Shown here: in pieces, positions 1 through 5,368 of the stretch | Numbering within the stretch: the first letter of the stretch is position 1 | Layout of the letters: each line of letters begins with the position of its first letter | Source: Spirochaetota bacterium | GTDB taxonomy: Bacteria > Spirochaetota > B62-G9 > DRHN01 | Length of the DNA: 5,368 bases | Direction: 5' to 3' | NCBI GenBank assembly: GCA_023136305.1 | Contig: JAGLSF010000157.1 | Coordinates: 1-5,368, forward strand | Notes under the pieces: model-generated | Told to the model about the DNA's origin: nothing | What the model saw: the letters and a program-made list of their open reading frames with translations, nothing else | Database searches by the model: none | Position numbers and translations under genes: made by a program

Positions 1-519
1 GACAACTGAGTCGTGTACATTGATCGGATAGAGGTGAAAATCGATGGTGAAGCTCTGCAGAGGCACTTCATCGAAGAAGACGCTTCTGGGAAGCGGTCTT
101 ATCTCGATGCTGTTTCCATACCTGAGGAAACCTGCAGATCCCTGCCCATGTTTCTCAACGGTATCCGAGGGGAATATGCTGACGGCGTCTATGTCATACT
201 GCTCTGACTCTTCAGATACATGAGTGCGGGTGGCGCGGTCAAAGTTGAGGAGGAGCTCGGTGTTCTCCGTGTCTTCGGGTGAATTGTCCTTGAGGATGAT
301 ATTGTACTGGCCCTCCGGCCCGAGCACCATTCTCACATTATTCATAAAGGGCAGGTCAATTCTTTTACCATAGACGGAAACCTCTCCCCACTCCTGCCCG
401 ACTCCGCCCCATGTTAATTCCGCAAGCTCTGCCTTTCCGAGAAGCTCGGACTGGGCACAGGCCACTGCCGGAATAACGATCAGGAACATCATCGAAAGCA
501 GTATCACTGTACACTTCAT
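1..519 (-). CDS. Exported LamG/concanavalin-like protein, N-terminal part
   Basis: The gene runs off the left edge; 173 codons from ATG 519-517 are open. Residues 1-22 form a signal peptide: MKC, a hydrophobic stretch (VILLSMMFLIVIPAVA), then A-C-A before Gln23. Cys21 in AVAC could instead be a lipidation site under the loose spirochaetal lipobox, so the mature protein may be periplasmic or a lipoprotein. The exported part is rich in Trp, Gly and acidic residues. Around residues 127-165, a small-residue/Gly stretch, NSIEIRPLP and SFTIDFHLYP resemble the opening strands of LamG/concanavalin-type beta-sandwich domains, which often bind carbohydrate or protein. The start is chosen because it directly precedes the signal peptide; the ribosome-binding site is weak (a GAGCGAG-like stretch about 6 bases upstream). 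It lies 75 bp after the HAMP-PAS gene with no clear promoter or terminator between, so it may be the tail of the same operon. The exact function is unknown. Export is fairly sure; the LamG assignment is tentative. Confidence 0.72.
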   Translation of the reverse strand, partial: MKCTVILLSMMFLIVIPAVACAQSELLGKAELAELTWGGVGQEWGEVSVYGKRIDLPFMNNVRMVLGPEGQYNIILKDNSPEDTENTELLLNFDRATRTHVSEESEQYDIDAVSIFPSDTVEKHGQGSAGFLRYGNSIEIRPLPRSVFFDEVPLQSFTIDFHLYPINVHDSVV

Positions 520-594
520 ATGTACACTCGCTCAGAATCGTGAGAAAGGGCATACCCGTTTCCACTACCAGTCAGGTACACCCGCATATGCAGG

Positions 595-1359
595 TTATCT
601 CTGCAATACCTTCTTTTGTATATAATCGAATACAATCATGGTCTGCATTAACGTTACTTCACTGCTGATAATGGGTACAATGGTGACCTTGGTCTTGTAC
701 ACCGTTTCACCAGCCTTGATTTTCAGGTCTTCGAGTATTTGATTCTTTGGCTTCTCTTTGATCTGTTCCAGCGCATCGAGAATCGCTTCATTTTCCACTA
801 TTTTATTTATCGGTAAACCTGCAACTGTTTTATCACCAATATTGAGCAGCTTTCGAAACTCCGTATTGACCGAATCGATCCTGTTTTCTTCTGTCAGAAT
901 GATGATGCCCTTGTCGATCGTTTCCGAGAGGAATGAAATCTGTTGCTGGAGGGCACGGAGCTTTTCGACCTTGATATGGTCGAAAAGGCGAACCTGCTCC
1001 ATGAACTTGTTCAGCGAGCGGCCAAGGTTCCCAAACTCGTCCTGTTCAGGAAAGGTGATATTCAGGTTGAAATTCATGCTCCTGCCGCTTCCCAAACGGT
1101 CGATTATCCTGATGTAGGCCACAAAGCCTTTCCTCCTCGTGATGATAAGAAGTAACGAGGTCGCGACGAACCCGGTCCCCAGCAGCAGTATGACCACGAC
1201 CCTGAAAATGATGAGGCTCGAGGCAACAGCAGGCTCGACGGATTCCCAGCCCTCGATGAGTGCCTCGCCACCAATGACTATTGCCAGCGCACCAAAGATG
1301 AAGAACAGAATGGAAAAGAAACTGTACACACGTACAATGGTATTATAGGATAGCTTCAT
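595..1359 (-). CDS. Membrane HAMP-PAS sensor-like protein without output domain
   Basis: A 254-residue inner-membrane protein. It has two membrane helices (about residues 12-30 and 48-73) separated by an extracytoplasmic loop of only about 17 residues, then basic residues (TRRK) marking the cytoplasmic side. Residues about 74-127 look like a HAMP domain, with the typical second-helix signature EQDEFGNLGRSLNKF. A short coiled-coil-like linker (about 128-145) leads into a PAS-like domain (about 146-250; SETIDKGIIILTEENRIDSVN is the usual PAS opening). The protein stops there: no HisKA/HATPase, GGDEF, EAL or MCP signalling region follows, so any output must go through a partner. The ATG at 1359 is supported by a strong GGGAGGGG ribosome-binding site 7 bases upstream. 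It follows ktrA by 67 bp on the same strand, suggesting co-transcription and a possible role in sensing linked to K+ uptake or osmotic state. That link is inferred from position only. The small outer loop suggests it senses something in the membrane or cytoplasm rather than a periplasmic ligand. Confidence 0.85.
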   Translation of the reverse strand: MKLSYNTIVRVYSFFSILFFIFGALAIVIGGEALIEGWESVEPAVASSLIIFRVVVILLLGTGFVATSLLLIITRRKGFVAYIRIIDRLGSGRSMNFNLNITFPEQDEFGNLGRSLNKFMEQVRLFDHIKVEKLRALQQQISFLSETIDKGIIILTEENRIDSVNTEFRKLLNIGDKTVAGLPINKIVENEAILDALEQIKEKPKNQILEDLKIKAGETVYKTKVTIVPIISSEVTLMQTMIVFDYIQKKVLQR

Positions 1360-1366
1360 GTGTGAA

Positions 1367-1374
1367 CCCCTCCC
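1367..1374 (-). promoter_or_regulatory. Strong ribosome-binding site of the HAMP-PAS gene
   Basis: The minus strand reads GGGAGGGG, ending 7 bases before the ATG at 1359. It is one of the best Shine-Dalgarno matches in the window and fixes the start of the HAMP-PAS gene. It implies independent, efficient translation initiation despite the gene's position late in the presumed operon. Confidence 0.8.
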
Positions 1375-1426
1375 TGTCTATACATTTCACCGCCTCTGCA
1401 GCCTGGTTCTCTGAACCCTAACTGCT

Positions 1427-2128
1427 TCAGCTCTCACGTTCAATGAGTCGTTCGACCTCCAGCACCGCCCGCTCACTTCCCACCATGACCAGCACGTCTC
1501 CCGTGTCAATCACATCATCGGGAGAAGGGAAATCGACATACTTCTCCTCAAACACATTCTCACCCTCATTGGTTACCCGCGGTATCTTTTTCTTTATTCC
1601 CACGATATTGACCCCGAACTTCGATCTCAGGTTGAGATCCCGGATCGACTTACCAACAAAGCTAGAACTCACGATCACCTCTGATATGGTGTGGTTCTCC
1701 GATATGTCGAGGTGATGCAGTATGTGTGTCGAACTCACCCGTCGGGCAAGCCGCAGTCCCATTTCTTCTTCAGGGGAGATGATTTCGTCAACACCGATGA
1801 GGTTGAGTATCTGCCGATGGTCCTGAGAATTTGCGCGTGCAACAATTTTTGGGACCTCGAATTTCTTGAGCAGCAGTGAGGTGAGAATACTCGCCTCCAT
1901 GTTCTCACCAATACAGACAATTGCACAGTCTACCCTTCCGATATCAATGGCCCTGAGGGCCTCCTCCTTTGTGCTGTCCAGGATTGCAGCCTCGGTCACG
2001 TCGTTCTTTATCATCTCTATGTTCTTCTCATTGTCATCAATGGCAATGACTTCCATCCCCTCCATCATGAGGTTCTTGGCAACTGCAACACCGAACACGC
2101 CAAGTCCGAATACCGCGAACTGTTTCAT
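1427..2128 (-). CDS. ktrA: KtrA/TrkA-family RCK gating subunit of potassium uptake system
   Basis: A 233-residue cytosolic regulator that assembles as a ring on the KtrB pore and opens it in response to bound nucleotide; single-RCK KtrA proteins are usually about 220 residues, so this is full length. The N-terminal Rossmann fold (RCK_N, about 1-125) shows the dinucleotide motif GLGVFGVAVA (Gly8, Gly10, Gly13) and the acidic Asp31 at the end of strand 2 that normally holds the ribose. SPEEEMG (about 118-124) matches the conserved PE-MG segment of the family. The RCK_C domain (about 140-230; FVGKSIRDLNLRSKFGVNIVGIK, then DTGDVLVMVG) is intact. An upstream in-frame ATG at 2251 would overlap ktrB by over 100 bp and add non-family sequence. 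The ATG at 2128 starts directly at the Rossmann strand and has GGGAGGC 4-5 bases upstream, so it is preferred. Its start lies 14 bp after the ktrB stop, the standard ktrB-ktrA pairing. The family can bind ATP/ADP or NAD(H), and some members bind c-di-AMP at RCK_C; which applies here cannot be read from sequence. Confidence 0.95.
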   Translation of the reverse strand: MKQFAVFGLGVFGVAVAKNLMMEGMEVIAIDDNEKNIEMIKNDVTEAAILDSTKEEALRAIDIGRVDCAIVCIGENMEASILTSLLLKKFEVPKIVARANSQDHRQILNLIGVDEIISPEEEMGLRLARRVSSTHILHHLDISENHTISEVIVSSSFVGKSIRDLNLRSKFGVNIVGIKKKIPRVTNEGENVFEEKYVDFPSPDDVIDTGDVLVMVGSERAVLEVERLIERES

Positions 2129-2132
2129 GTAT

Positions 2133-2139
2133 GCCTCCC
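2133..2139 (-). promoter_or_regulatory. Ribosome-binding site deciding the ktrA start
   Basis: The minus strand reads GGGAGGC between the ktrB stop codon and the ATG at 2128. Its core GGAGG (2134-2138) is 5 bases from the ATG. It supports the short 233-residue KtrA over the longer reading frame that would begin inside ktrB. Confidence 0.85.
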
Positions 2140-2142
2140 ATC

Positions 2143-3864
2143 CTATCCAACCATGATACGCTCTTCGGGATAGGTCACGAGTTTTGTACCCTGCATATTC
2201 CGGATTGCCAGCACCATGGTGAGTGGTCCGATCCTGCCCACGAACATGCACACCATGATCACGATCTTTCCGAAATCGCTGAGTTCCGGGGTAATCCCCG
2301 TCGAGAGCCCCACGGTCCCGAAAGCCGAGACCGTTTCAAAGTATATCTGCATGAACATAAAGTTCTGTGAATATCCGAGCAGCAGCGTGCCAAGAATGAT
2401 AAATGAGATGGCAGCAAACAGTATGGCAAAGGCCCTGTTCACCACCTGAAAGGGTATTCGCCTTTTAAATATGGTGTTGAAACGCTGATCTCTCAGGATA
2501 GTAATAATGGAGAGCACCAGTATGAAAAAGGTCGTTGTCTTGATGCCCCCGCCCGTTGACCCCGGTGATGCTCCTATAAACATGAGCATACTCATCATGA
2601 ACAGCGTGACGGGCCTGAGACTGGCGGTATCGACGGTGTTGAAACCCGCAGTACGGGTAGTGACGGACTGGAAGAGGGACGCAAGGAATTGCTCACGGGG
2701 CCTCATATTCCTCAGTATATAATTTCTCTCCAGGAAGTAGAAGTTTAATGCCCCGTAAATAATAAAAAACAGCGTGGTTATGAGAACGATTCTCGTCTGT
2801 ACGGTCACCCGTACCTTTCGCTGATATACTGTTCTTCTGGCCAGATTTCTGAGTACCGTAAATCCCAGCCCTCCTGAAACGATAAGCCATATGAGTACAA
2901 AGTTCACCCAGAAATTTGCACGCGCATGCATGAAGCTCTCGGCATAGAGGGAGAATCCTGCATTGCAGAAGGCGGAAATGGCATGGAAGAGCGAATAGAA
3001 TATCGCCGTTAACCCCGAGTCGAACTGTCCAAGGAAATAGGGAATGAAAAACAGTGTACCGATTGCCTCATAGGTGAAAGTGATGAGCACAATCGCTCGG
3101 ATAATAGTGAACAAATTCCTCAAATCCCCCTGATCGAGCAGGCTTGCCGTCGAAAATCTACCCGAGAGGCTCATCTGACTTCCCAGACTTACCTGTATGA
3201 ACGCGGCAATGGTCATAATACCGAGCCCACCCGCCTGGATGAGCAGCATGAGGAATATATGCCCTATGGTGGAGAATGCCGTTCCCGTATCGACAACGAT
3301 TAGACCGGTGACGCAGACAGCGGATGTCGAGGTGAAAAGTGCGTCGATGTACCTGAACTCTGTCTCATTGGGGCGGGAGTAGGGGAGGTAGAGGAGGAAG
3401 GAACCGAAAACGATAATCGTTGAAAAGCTCACGACAATTGCCTGAGCCGGGTTGACCCGGAAAGACCTGAATATCTGACGCAGCCGCTCAGTCTGTATCA
3501 CAAACTTGATAAAGAGGAGGGCCAGTAGTGAGGCGAGGAACATCATCGAGAAGAGTTTAATGACTGCGGGGTCTTCTTGCCTGGGAACCACCCTTCTGAA
3601 TTGATAGGTGATGTAGAGCATGGCAGCAGCAACGAGGAACTGTCGCCAGTGATTCCTGATATATCCCTTTGGATGGGGATCGAGCAGAAAATGAATGATG
3701 AGCTCGAATACCACAAAGCCGCTTACGGTGATACCCAGGTCATATTCCAATCGGGTGACAGAAGAGCCGAGCTCGAACAGGATGAGTACGAATATGGTAA
3801 GTTCGATGAAGAAGAAGAAGAAATCTATGTAGTTGCTGACTCGCTCCCTGATGTTAGATTTCAT
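2143..3864 (-). CDS. ktrB: KtrB/TrkH-family potassium-translocating membrane subunit with extra N-terminal TM module
   Basis: A 573-residue inner-membrane protein that forms the K+ (or Na+-coupled K+) permeation path and is gated by KtrA. The core from about residue 135 has the four membrane-pore-membrane repeats of the superfamily. The pore loops carry the filter glycines: TSTSAVCVTGL (Gly187), HAISAFCNAGF (Gly303), SVTTRTAGF (Gly407) and TVSAFGTVGL (Gly519). GASPGSTGGGIKTT (431-444) is the flexible gating loop in the third repeat, and GRIGPLT (543-549) carries the conserved Arg544 near the pore. Residues 1-130 are an extension beyond a typical KtrB, with about four further hydrophobic helices (about 13-34, 46-62, 74-90 and 101-124). 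The ATG at 3864 is the only sensible start, as the next in-frame Met is near residue 82. It overlaps the peptidase gene by 11 bp, and the nearby GAGG is only 3 bases from the ATG, so translation probably depends on coupling. ktrA follows 14 bp downstream. I call it KtrB rather than TrkH because the partner is a single-RCK protein. Confidence 0.95.
   Translation of the reverse strand: MKSNIRERVSNYIDFFFFFIELTIFVLILFELGSSVTRLEYDLGITVSGFVVFELIIHFLLDPHPKGYIRNHWRQFLVAAAMLYITYQFRRVVPRQEDPAVIKLFSMMFLASLLALLFIKFVIQTERLRQIFRSFRVNPAQAIVVSFSTIIVFGSFLLYLPYSRPNETEFRYIDALFTSTSAVCVTGLIVVDTGTAFSTIGHIFLMLLIQAGGLGIMTIAAFIQVSLGSQMSLSGRFSTASLLDQGDLRNLFTIIRAIVLITFTYEAIGTLFFIPYFLGQFDSGLTAIFYSLFHAISAFCNAGFSLYAESFMHARANFWVNFVLIWLIVSGGLGFTVLRNLARRTVYQRKVRVTVQTRIVLITTLFFIIYGALNFYFLERNYILRNMRPREQFLASLFQSVTTRTAGFNTVDTASLRPVTLFMMSMLMFIGASPGSTGGGIKTTTFFILVLSIITILRDQRFNTIFKRRIPFQVVNRAFAILFAAISFIILGTLLLGYSQNFMFMQIYFETVSAFGTVGLSTGITPELSDFGKIVIMVCMFVGRIGPLTMVLAIRNMQGTKLVTYPEERIMVG
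3808..3822. repeat. (GAA)5 trinucleotide run in the ktrB N-terminus
   Basis: Five perfect GAA units on the plus strand, read as five TTC codons (Phe15-19) at the start of the first membrane helix of KtrB. Slippage here would change the helix by whole residues and would not shift the frame. Confidence 0.85.
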
Positions 3865-4969
3865 TGACCTCTAGCTCTTTCCGCGCGGTTGTCAGTACGA
3901 CGCAGGAATCGCTCTTCACAAGAACATCATCCTCGATGCGCACACCGTATTCATTGGGAAGGTATATGCCCGGTTCAACCGTGAGGACCATGCCCTCCCT
4001 GAAGGTTTTATTGAATTCGGGACCCGGATAGCTGTTGTCATGCACAGTGAGGCCGATGCTGTGCCCGAGACCGTGAATGAAGCGGTTCCTGAACCGCTCA
4101 TGGCTGTCAATATAACTCTTCACCTCTTTCTCAACCTGCTCAGTACTGACACCATCTCCTATGAGATCGAGTGCGATGTGTTGAGCATGCAGCACGGTCT
4201 CATAGCAGTTCTTCAGGCCGGTGTCCGGCTCTCCCGTGAGGTACGTCCTCGTTATATCGGACACGTATCCCTCGTAGTCTGCGCCGAAATCCAGAAGTAC
4301 CGTGTCACCCGGCTTTAGAGCAACATCCTTGCCGCTGTAATGCGGTTTGCTGTTGTTTGGAGAGAAAGCGACAATGGTCTCAAAGGCTGAGCGGTGCGCA
4401 CCAAGCTTTCTCATGCAGTAGTCCACCTCTGTGGCCATATCTCGCTCGGTCACGCCCCTCCCAAGATACCGAGGGAATTCATCGGCAACCGCACTTGCGA
4501 TCTCACAGGCCTTTCTGATCAGTGCGATCTCATCGTCCGTTTTGATCATCCTTGACTTTCGAAAAGCCCCGTCCACGTCGATCAGCCCCGTATCGTTGAG
4601 CAGTTCACGGAGGTTGATGTAGAAGGAATGGGAAATAGATCCGAAGGAGACCCCAATGCGTGAATACCGGGACAGTACCTTTCCCAGCTGCTCATTGCGC
4701 TCCTTCTCGTTTTTATAGACAACGAGCTGCGCATAATCTTCAGCACCCCGCAGGATTTCCTCTTCCAGGGTAGTGCTGAAAATCGTCACACTGCCGTCTT
4801 TCTCGCAGAGCACACCACAGTTTTCAAACACCCCCCTCCTCAGTCCGGTTACATAGAGAAAATTGCGGTCCACCTGATCCCTGTTGTAGATGAATATGCA
4901 CTCGGGAATATGCGTTCCGTCTATGTTCTGAAATATTTTCCTGATTCTACCCTGTACCATGTCTCGCAT
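3854..4969 (-). CDS. M24 family metallopeptidase, Xaa-Pro aminopeptidase type
   Basis: A 371-residue cytosolic peptidase of the pita-bread fold, which removes an N-terminal residue preceding proline or cleaves Xaa-Pro dipeptides using two metal ions. Residues about 1-135 form a creatinase-type N-terminal domain; the catalytic domain spans about 145-365. All five metal ligands are visible: Asp227 (LLDFGADY), Asp238 (SDITRT), His303 (GLGHSIGL), Glu332 (TVEPGIY) and Glu346 (RIEDDVLV). The accessory residues of E. coli PepP also have counterparts: His210 (PHYSG), His299, His310 (VHD) and Arg344. It should therefore be active. It is shorter than PepP and closer to the PepQ/YpdF size class, so aminopeptidase versus prolidase is left open. 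The ATG at 4969 is preferred over the one at 4960 because GAAGGACGG lies 7 bases upstream. A promoter lies immediately before it, making this the first gene of the presumed operon. Its stop codon sits inside the ktrB start (11 bp overlap). No signal peptide is present. There is no obvious biochemical reason for its pairing with K+ uptake. Confidence 0.95.
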   Translation of the reverse strand: MRDMVQGRIRKIFQNIDGTHIPECIFIYNRDQVDRNFLYVTGLRRGVFENCGVLCEKDGSVTIFSTTLEEEILRGAEDYAQLVVYKNEKERNEQLGKVLSRYSRIGVSFGSISHSFYINLRELLNDTGLIDVDGAFRKSRMIKTDDEIALIRKACEIASAVADEFPRYLGRGVTERDMATEVDYCMRKLGAHRSAFETIVAFSPNNSKPHYSGKDVALKPGDTVLLDFGADYEGYVSDITRTYLTGEPDTGLKNCYETVLHAQHIALDLIGDGVSTEQVEKEVKSYIDSHERFRNRFIHGLGHSIGLTVHDNSYPGPEFNKTFREGMVLTVEPGIYLPNEYGVRIEDDVLVKSDSCVVLTTARKELEVNEI

Positions 4970-4976
4970 AGATAAT

Positions 4977-4985
4977 CCGTCCTTC
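4977..4985 (-). promoter_or_regulatory. Ribosome-binding site of the M24 peptidase gene
   Basis: The minus strand reads GAAGGACGG, ending 7 bases before the ATG at 4969 (its AAGGA core is 10 bases away). It favours that ATG over the second Met codon at 4960. It lies so close to the predicted promoter that the mRNA would begin at or within it. Confidence 0.6.
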
Positions 4986-4989
4986 AGGA

Positions 4990-5018
4990 AGAATACACCA
5001 GTTGTGAAGCTTCGTCAA
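4990..5018 (-). promoter_or_regulatory. Predicted sigma70-type promoter of the peptidase-ktrBA operon
   Basis: On the minus strand a -35 box TTGACG (5013-5018, 5 of 6 consensus bases) and a -10 box TATTCT (4990-4995, 4 of 6) are separated by exactly 17 bases. Transcription would start near 4983, giving a leader of only about 14 bases before the peptidase ATG. That leaves no room for a riboswitch or leader peptide. It is the best promoter match I found in the intergenic gaps. Confidence 0.6.
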
Positions 5019-5070
5019 TTGCTCGGTCACGGATGTATGGGAATGGGACCGGTGGTCTGACAGAAATGCA

Positions 5071-5368
5071 CTAAAACTGTGTGAAATAACCGATGGTCAG
5101 GTTGCGTTCGAGCACATCCACGGATGGTGAATACTTGAGTTCGAACATGATCGATAGAAGGTCAATGATGTTAAAGTCGAAACCGATGTTGTAGTAATTC
5201 TCCTGCCAGCGACCCTCGACGAAGTGCACATTCTCGATCTCCCCCTTCAATGAGAACCCGGGGCTCAATTCGACATCGGAGCCAATGAAAAAGGTGATGT
5301 TTTCAGGGGCTGAATAGCTGATCGGTATGAGCGGATAGCGAAACCCCCAAGAGAGGTTCTGCTCAGCT
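5071..5368 (-). CDS. Outer-membrane beta-barrel protein, C-terminal part
   Basis: The gene enters from the right edge; 98 residues are visible before the TAG at 5071-5073. The real start lies outside the window: the TTG at 5268 is an internal Leu codon, and the frame stays open to the edge. The sequence shows alternating polar/hydrophobic strands with turn residues (FSLKGEIENVHFVE, YYNIGFDFNI, IMFELKYS). It ends in a final strand NLTIGYFTQF with terminal Phe, the classic C-terminal signal recognised by the BAM complex in outer-membrane barrels. This indicates a diderm cell. Family and substrate cannot be determined from this fragment; I do not recognise it as a specific porin, TonB receptor or assembly factor. 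It is followed by about 100 bp with a fresh promoter, so it is probably a separate transcription unit, although I see no terminator. Confidence 0.75.
   Translation of the reverse strand, partial: AEQNLSWGFRYPLIPISYSAPENITFFIGSDVELSPGFSLKGEIENVHFVEGRWQENYYNIGFDFNIIDLLSIMFELKYSPSVDVLERNLTIGYFTQF

Noticed and set aside
365..565. Minus-strand frame with start at 565 overlapping the exported-protein gene
   Set aside because: It is out of frame with the signal peptide and beta-rich sequence of the gene starting at 519, and its own translation is Arg/Gly-rich with no recognisable features.
584..591. Palindrome GCATATGC just after the HAMP-PAS stop codon
   Set aside because: A single 8-bp palindrome with no second copy or adjoining promoter elements; no support for a binding site.
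758..1117. Plus-strand open frame of 119 codons opposite the HAMP-PAS gene
   Set aside because: It is antisense to a gene with clear domains and a strong ribosome-binding site, has Ser/Arg/Met-rich composition typical of a shadow frame, and resembles no family.
1405..1417. Small hairpin GGTTC-loop-GAACC between ktrA and the HAMP-PAS gene
   Set aside because: The stem is only 5 bp with a 3-base loop and no T-tract on the minus strand, too weak to call a terminator or regulatory structure.
2129..2251. N-terminal extension of KtrA by 41 residues
   Set aside because: It would lie almost entirely inside ktrB and has no family similarity; the ATG at 2128 has a good ribosome-binding site and begins directly at the Rossmann fold.
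3577..3867. Plus-strand acidic open frame opposite the ktrB N-terminus
   Set aside because: It is the mirror of the Phe/Leu-rich membrane codons of ktrB (TTC read as GAA), a classic antisense artefact.
5020..5070. Possible terminator after the outer-membrane gene (GACC-ACC-GGTC inverted repeat)
   Set aside because: The stem is 4 bp and has no following T-run; it is short enough to occur by chance.

Overview
The window holds six protein genes, all read from the minus strand. Two of them are cut by the window edges, and there are no RNA genes, mobile elements or CRISPR arrays. The organism looks like a diderm bacterium of roughly balanced base composition. The rightmost protein ends in a Phe-terminated beta-strand typical of outer-membrane barrels, and the leftmost is an exported protein with a LamG-like segment. 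A spirochaete (Spirochaetota) is my best guess, from the style of the exported LamG-like protein and the KtrAB-type potassium system. This is an inference and not a certainty.

In transcription order (right to left) the layout is: the 3' end of an outer-membrane beta-barrel gene (5071-5368); a gap of about 100 bp with a good sigma70-type promoter; an M24 metallopeptidase of the Xaa-Pro aminopeptidase type (3854-4969); a TrkH/KtrB potassium-translocating subunit with an extra N-terminal membrane module (2143-3864, overlapping the peptidase by 11 bp); its cytosolic RCK gating subunit KtrA (1427-2128, 14 bp later); a two-TM HAMP-PAS protein with no output domain (595-1359, 67 bp later); and the 5' part of an exported LamG-like protein (1-519, 75 bp later).

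KtrB and KtrA form a complete potassium uptake system: KtrB carries all four pore-loop glycines and the intramembrane gating loop, and KtrA carries the nucleotide-binding Rossmann fold plus an RCK_C ligand domain. The peptidase is probably co-transcribed and translationally coupled with ktrB. The HAMP-PAS protein sits directly after ktrA with a strong ribosome-binding site, which makes it a candidate sensor or modulator linked to ion homeostasis, although nothing in its sequence shows what it acts on. No terminator-like hairpin with a T-tract was seen anywhere, so the run from the promoter at 4990-5018 to the left edge may be one operon.

I saw no clearly novel system. The most unusual points are the orphan HAMP-PAS protein in a K+ operon and the voltage-sensor-like N-terminal extension of KtrB.
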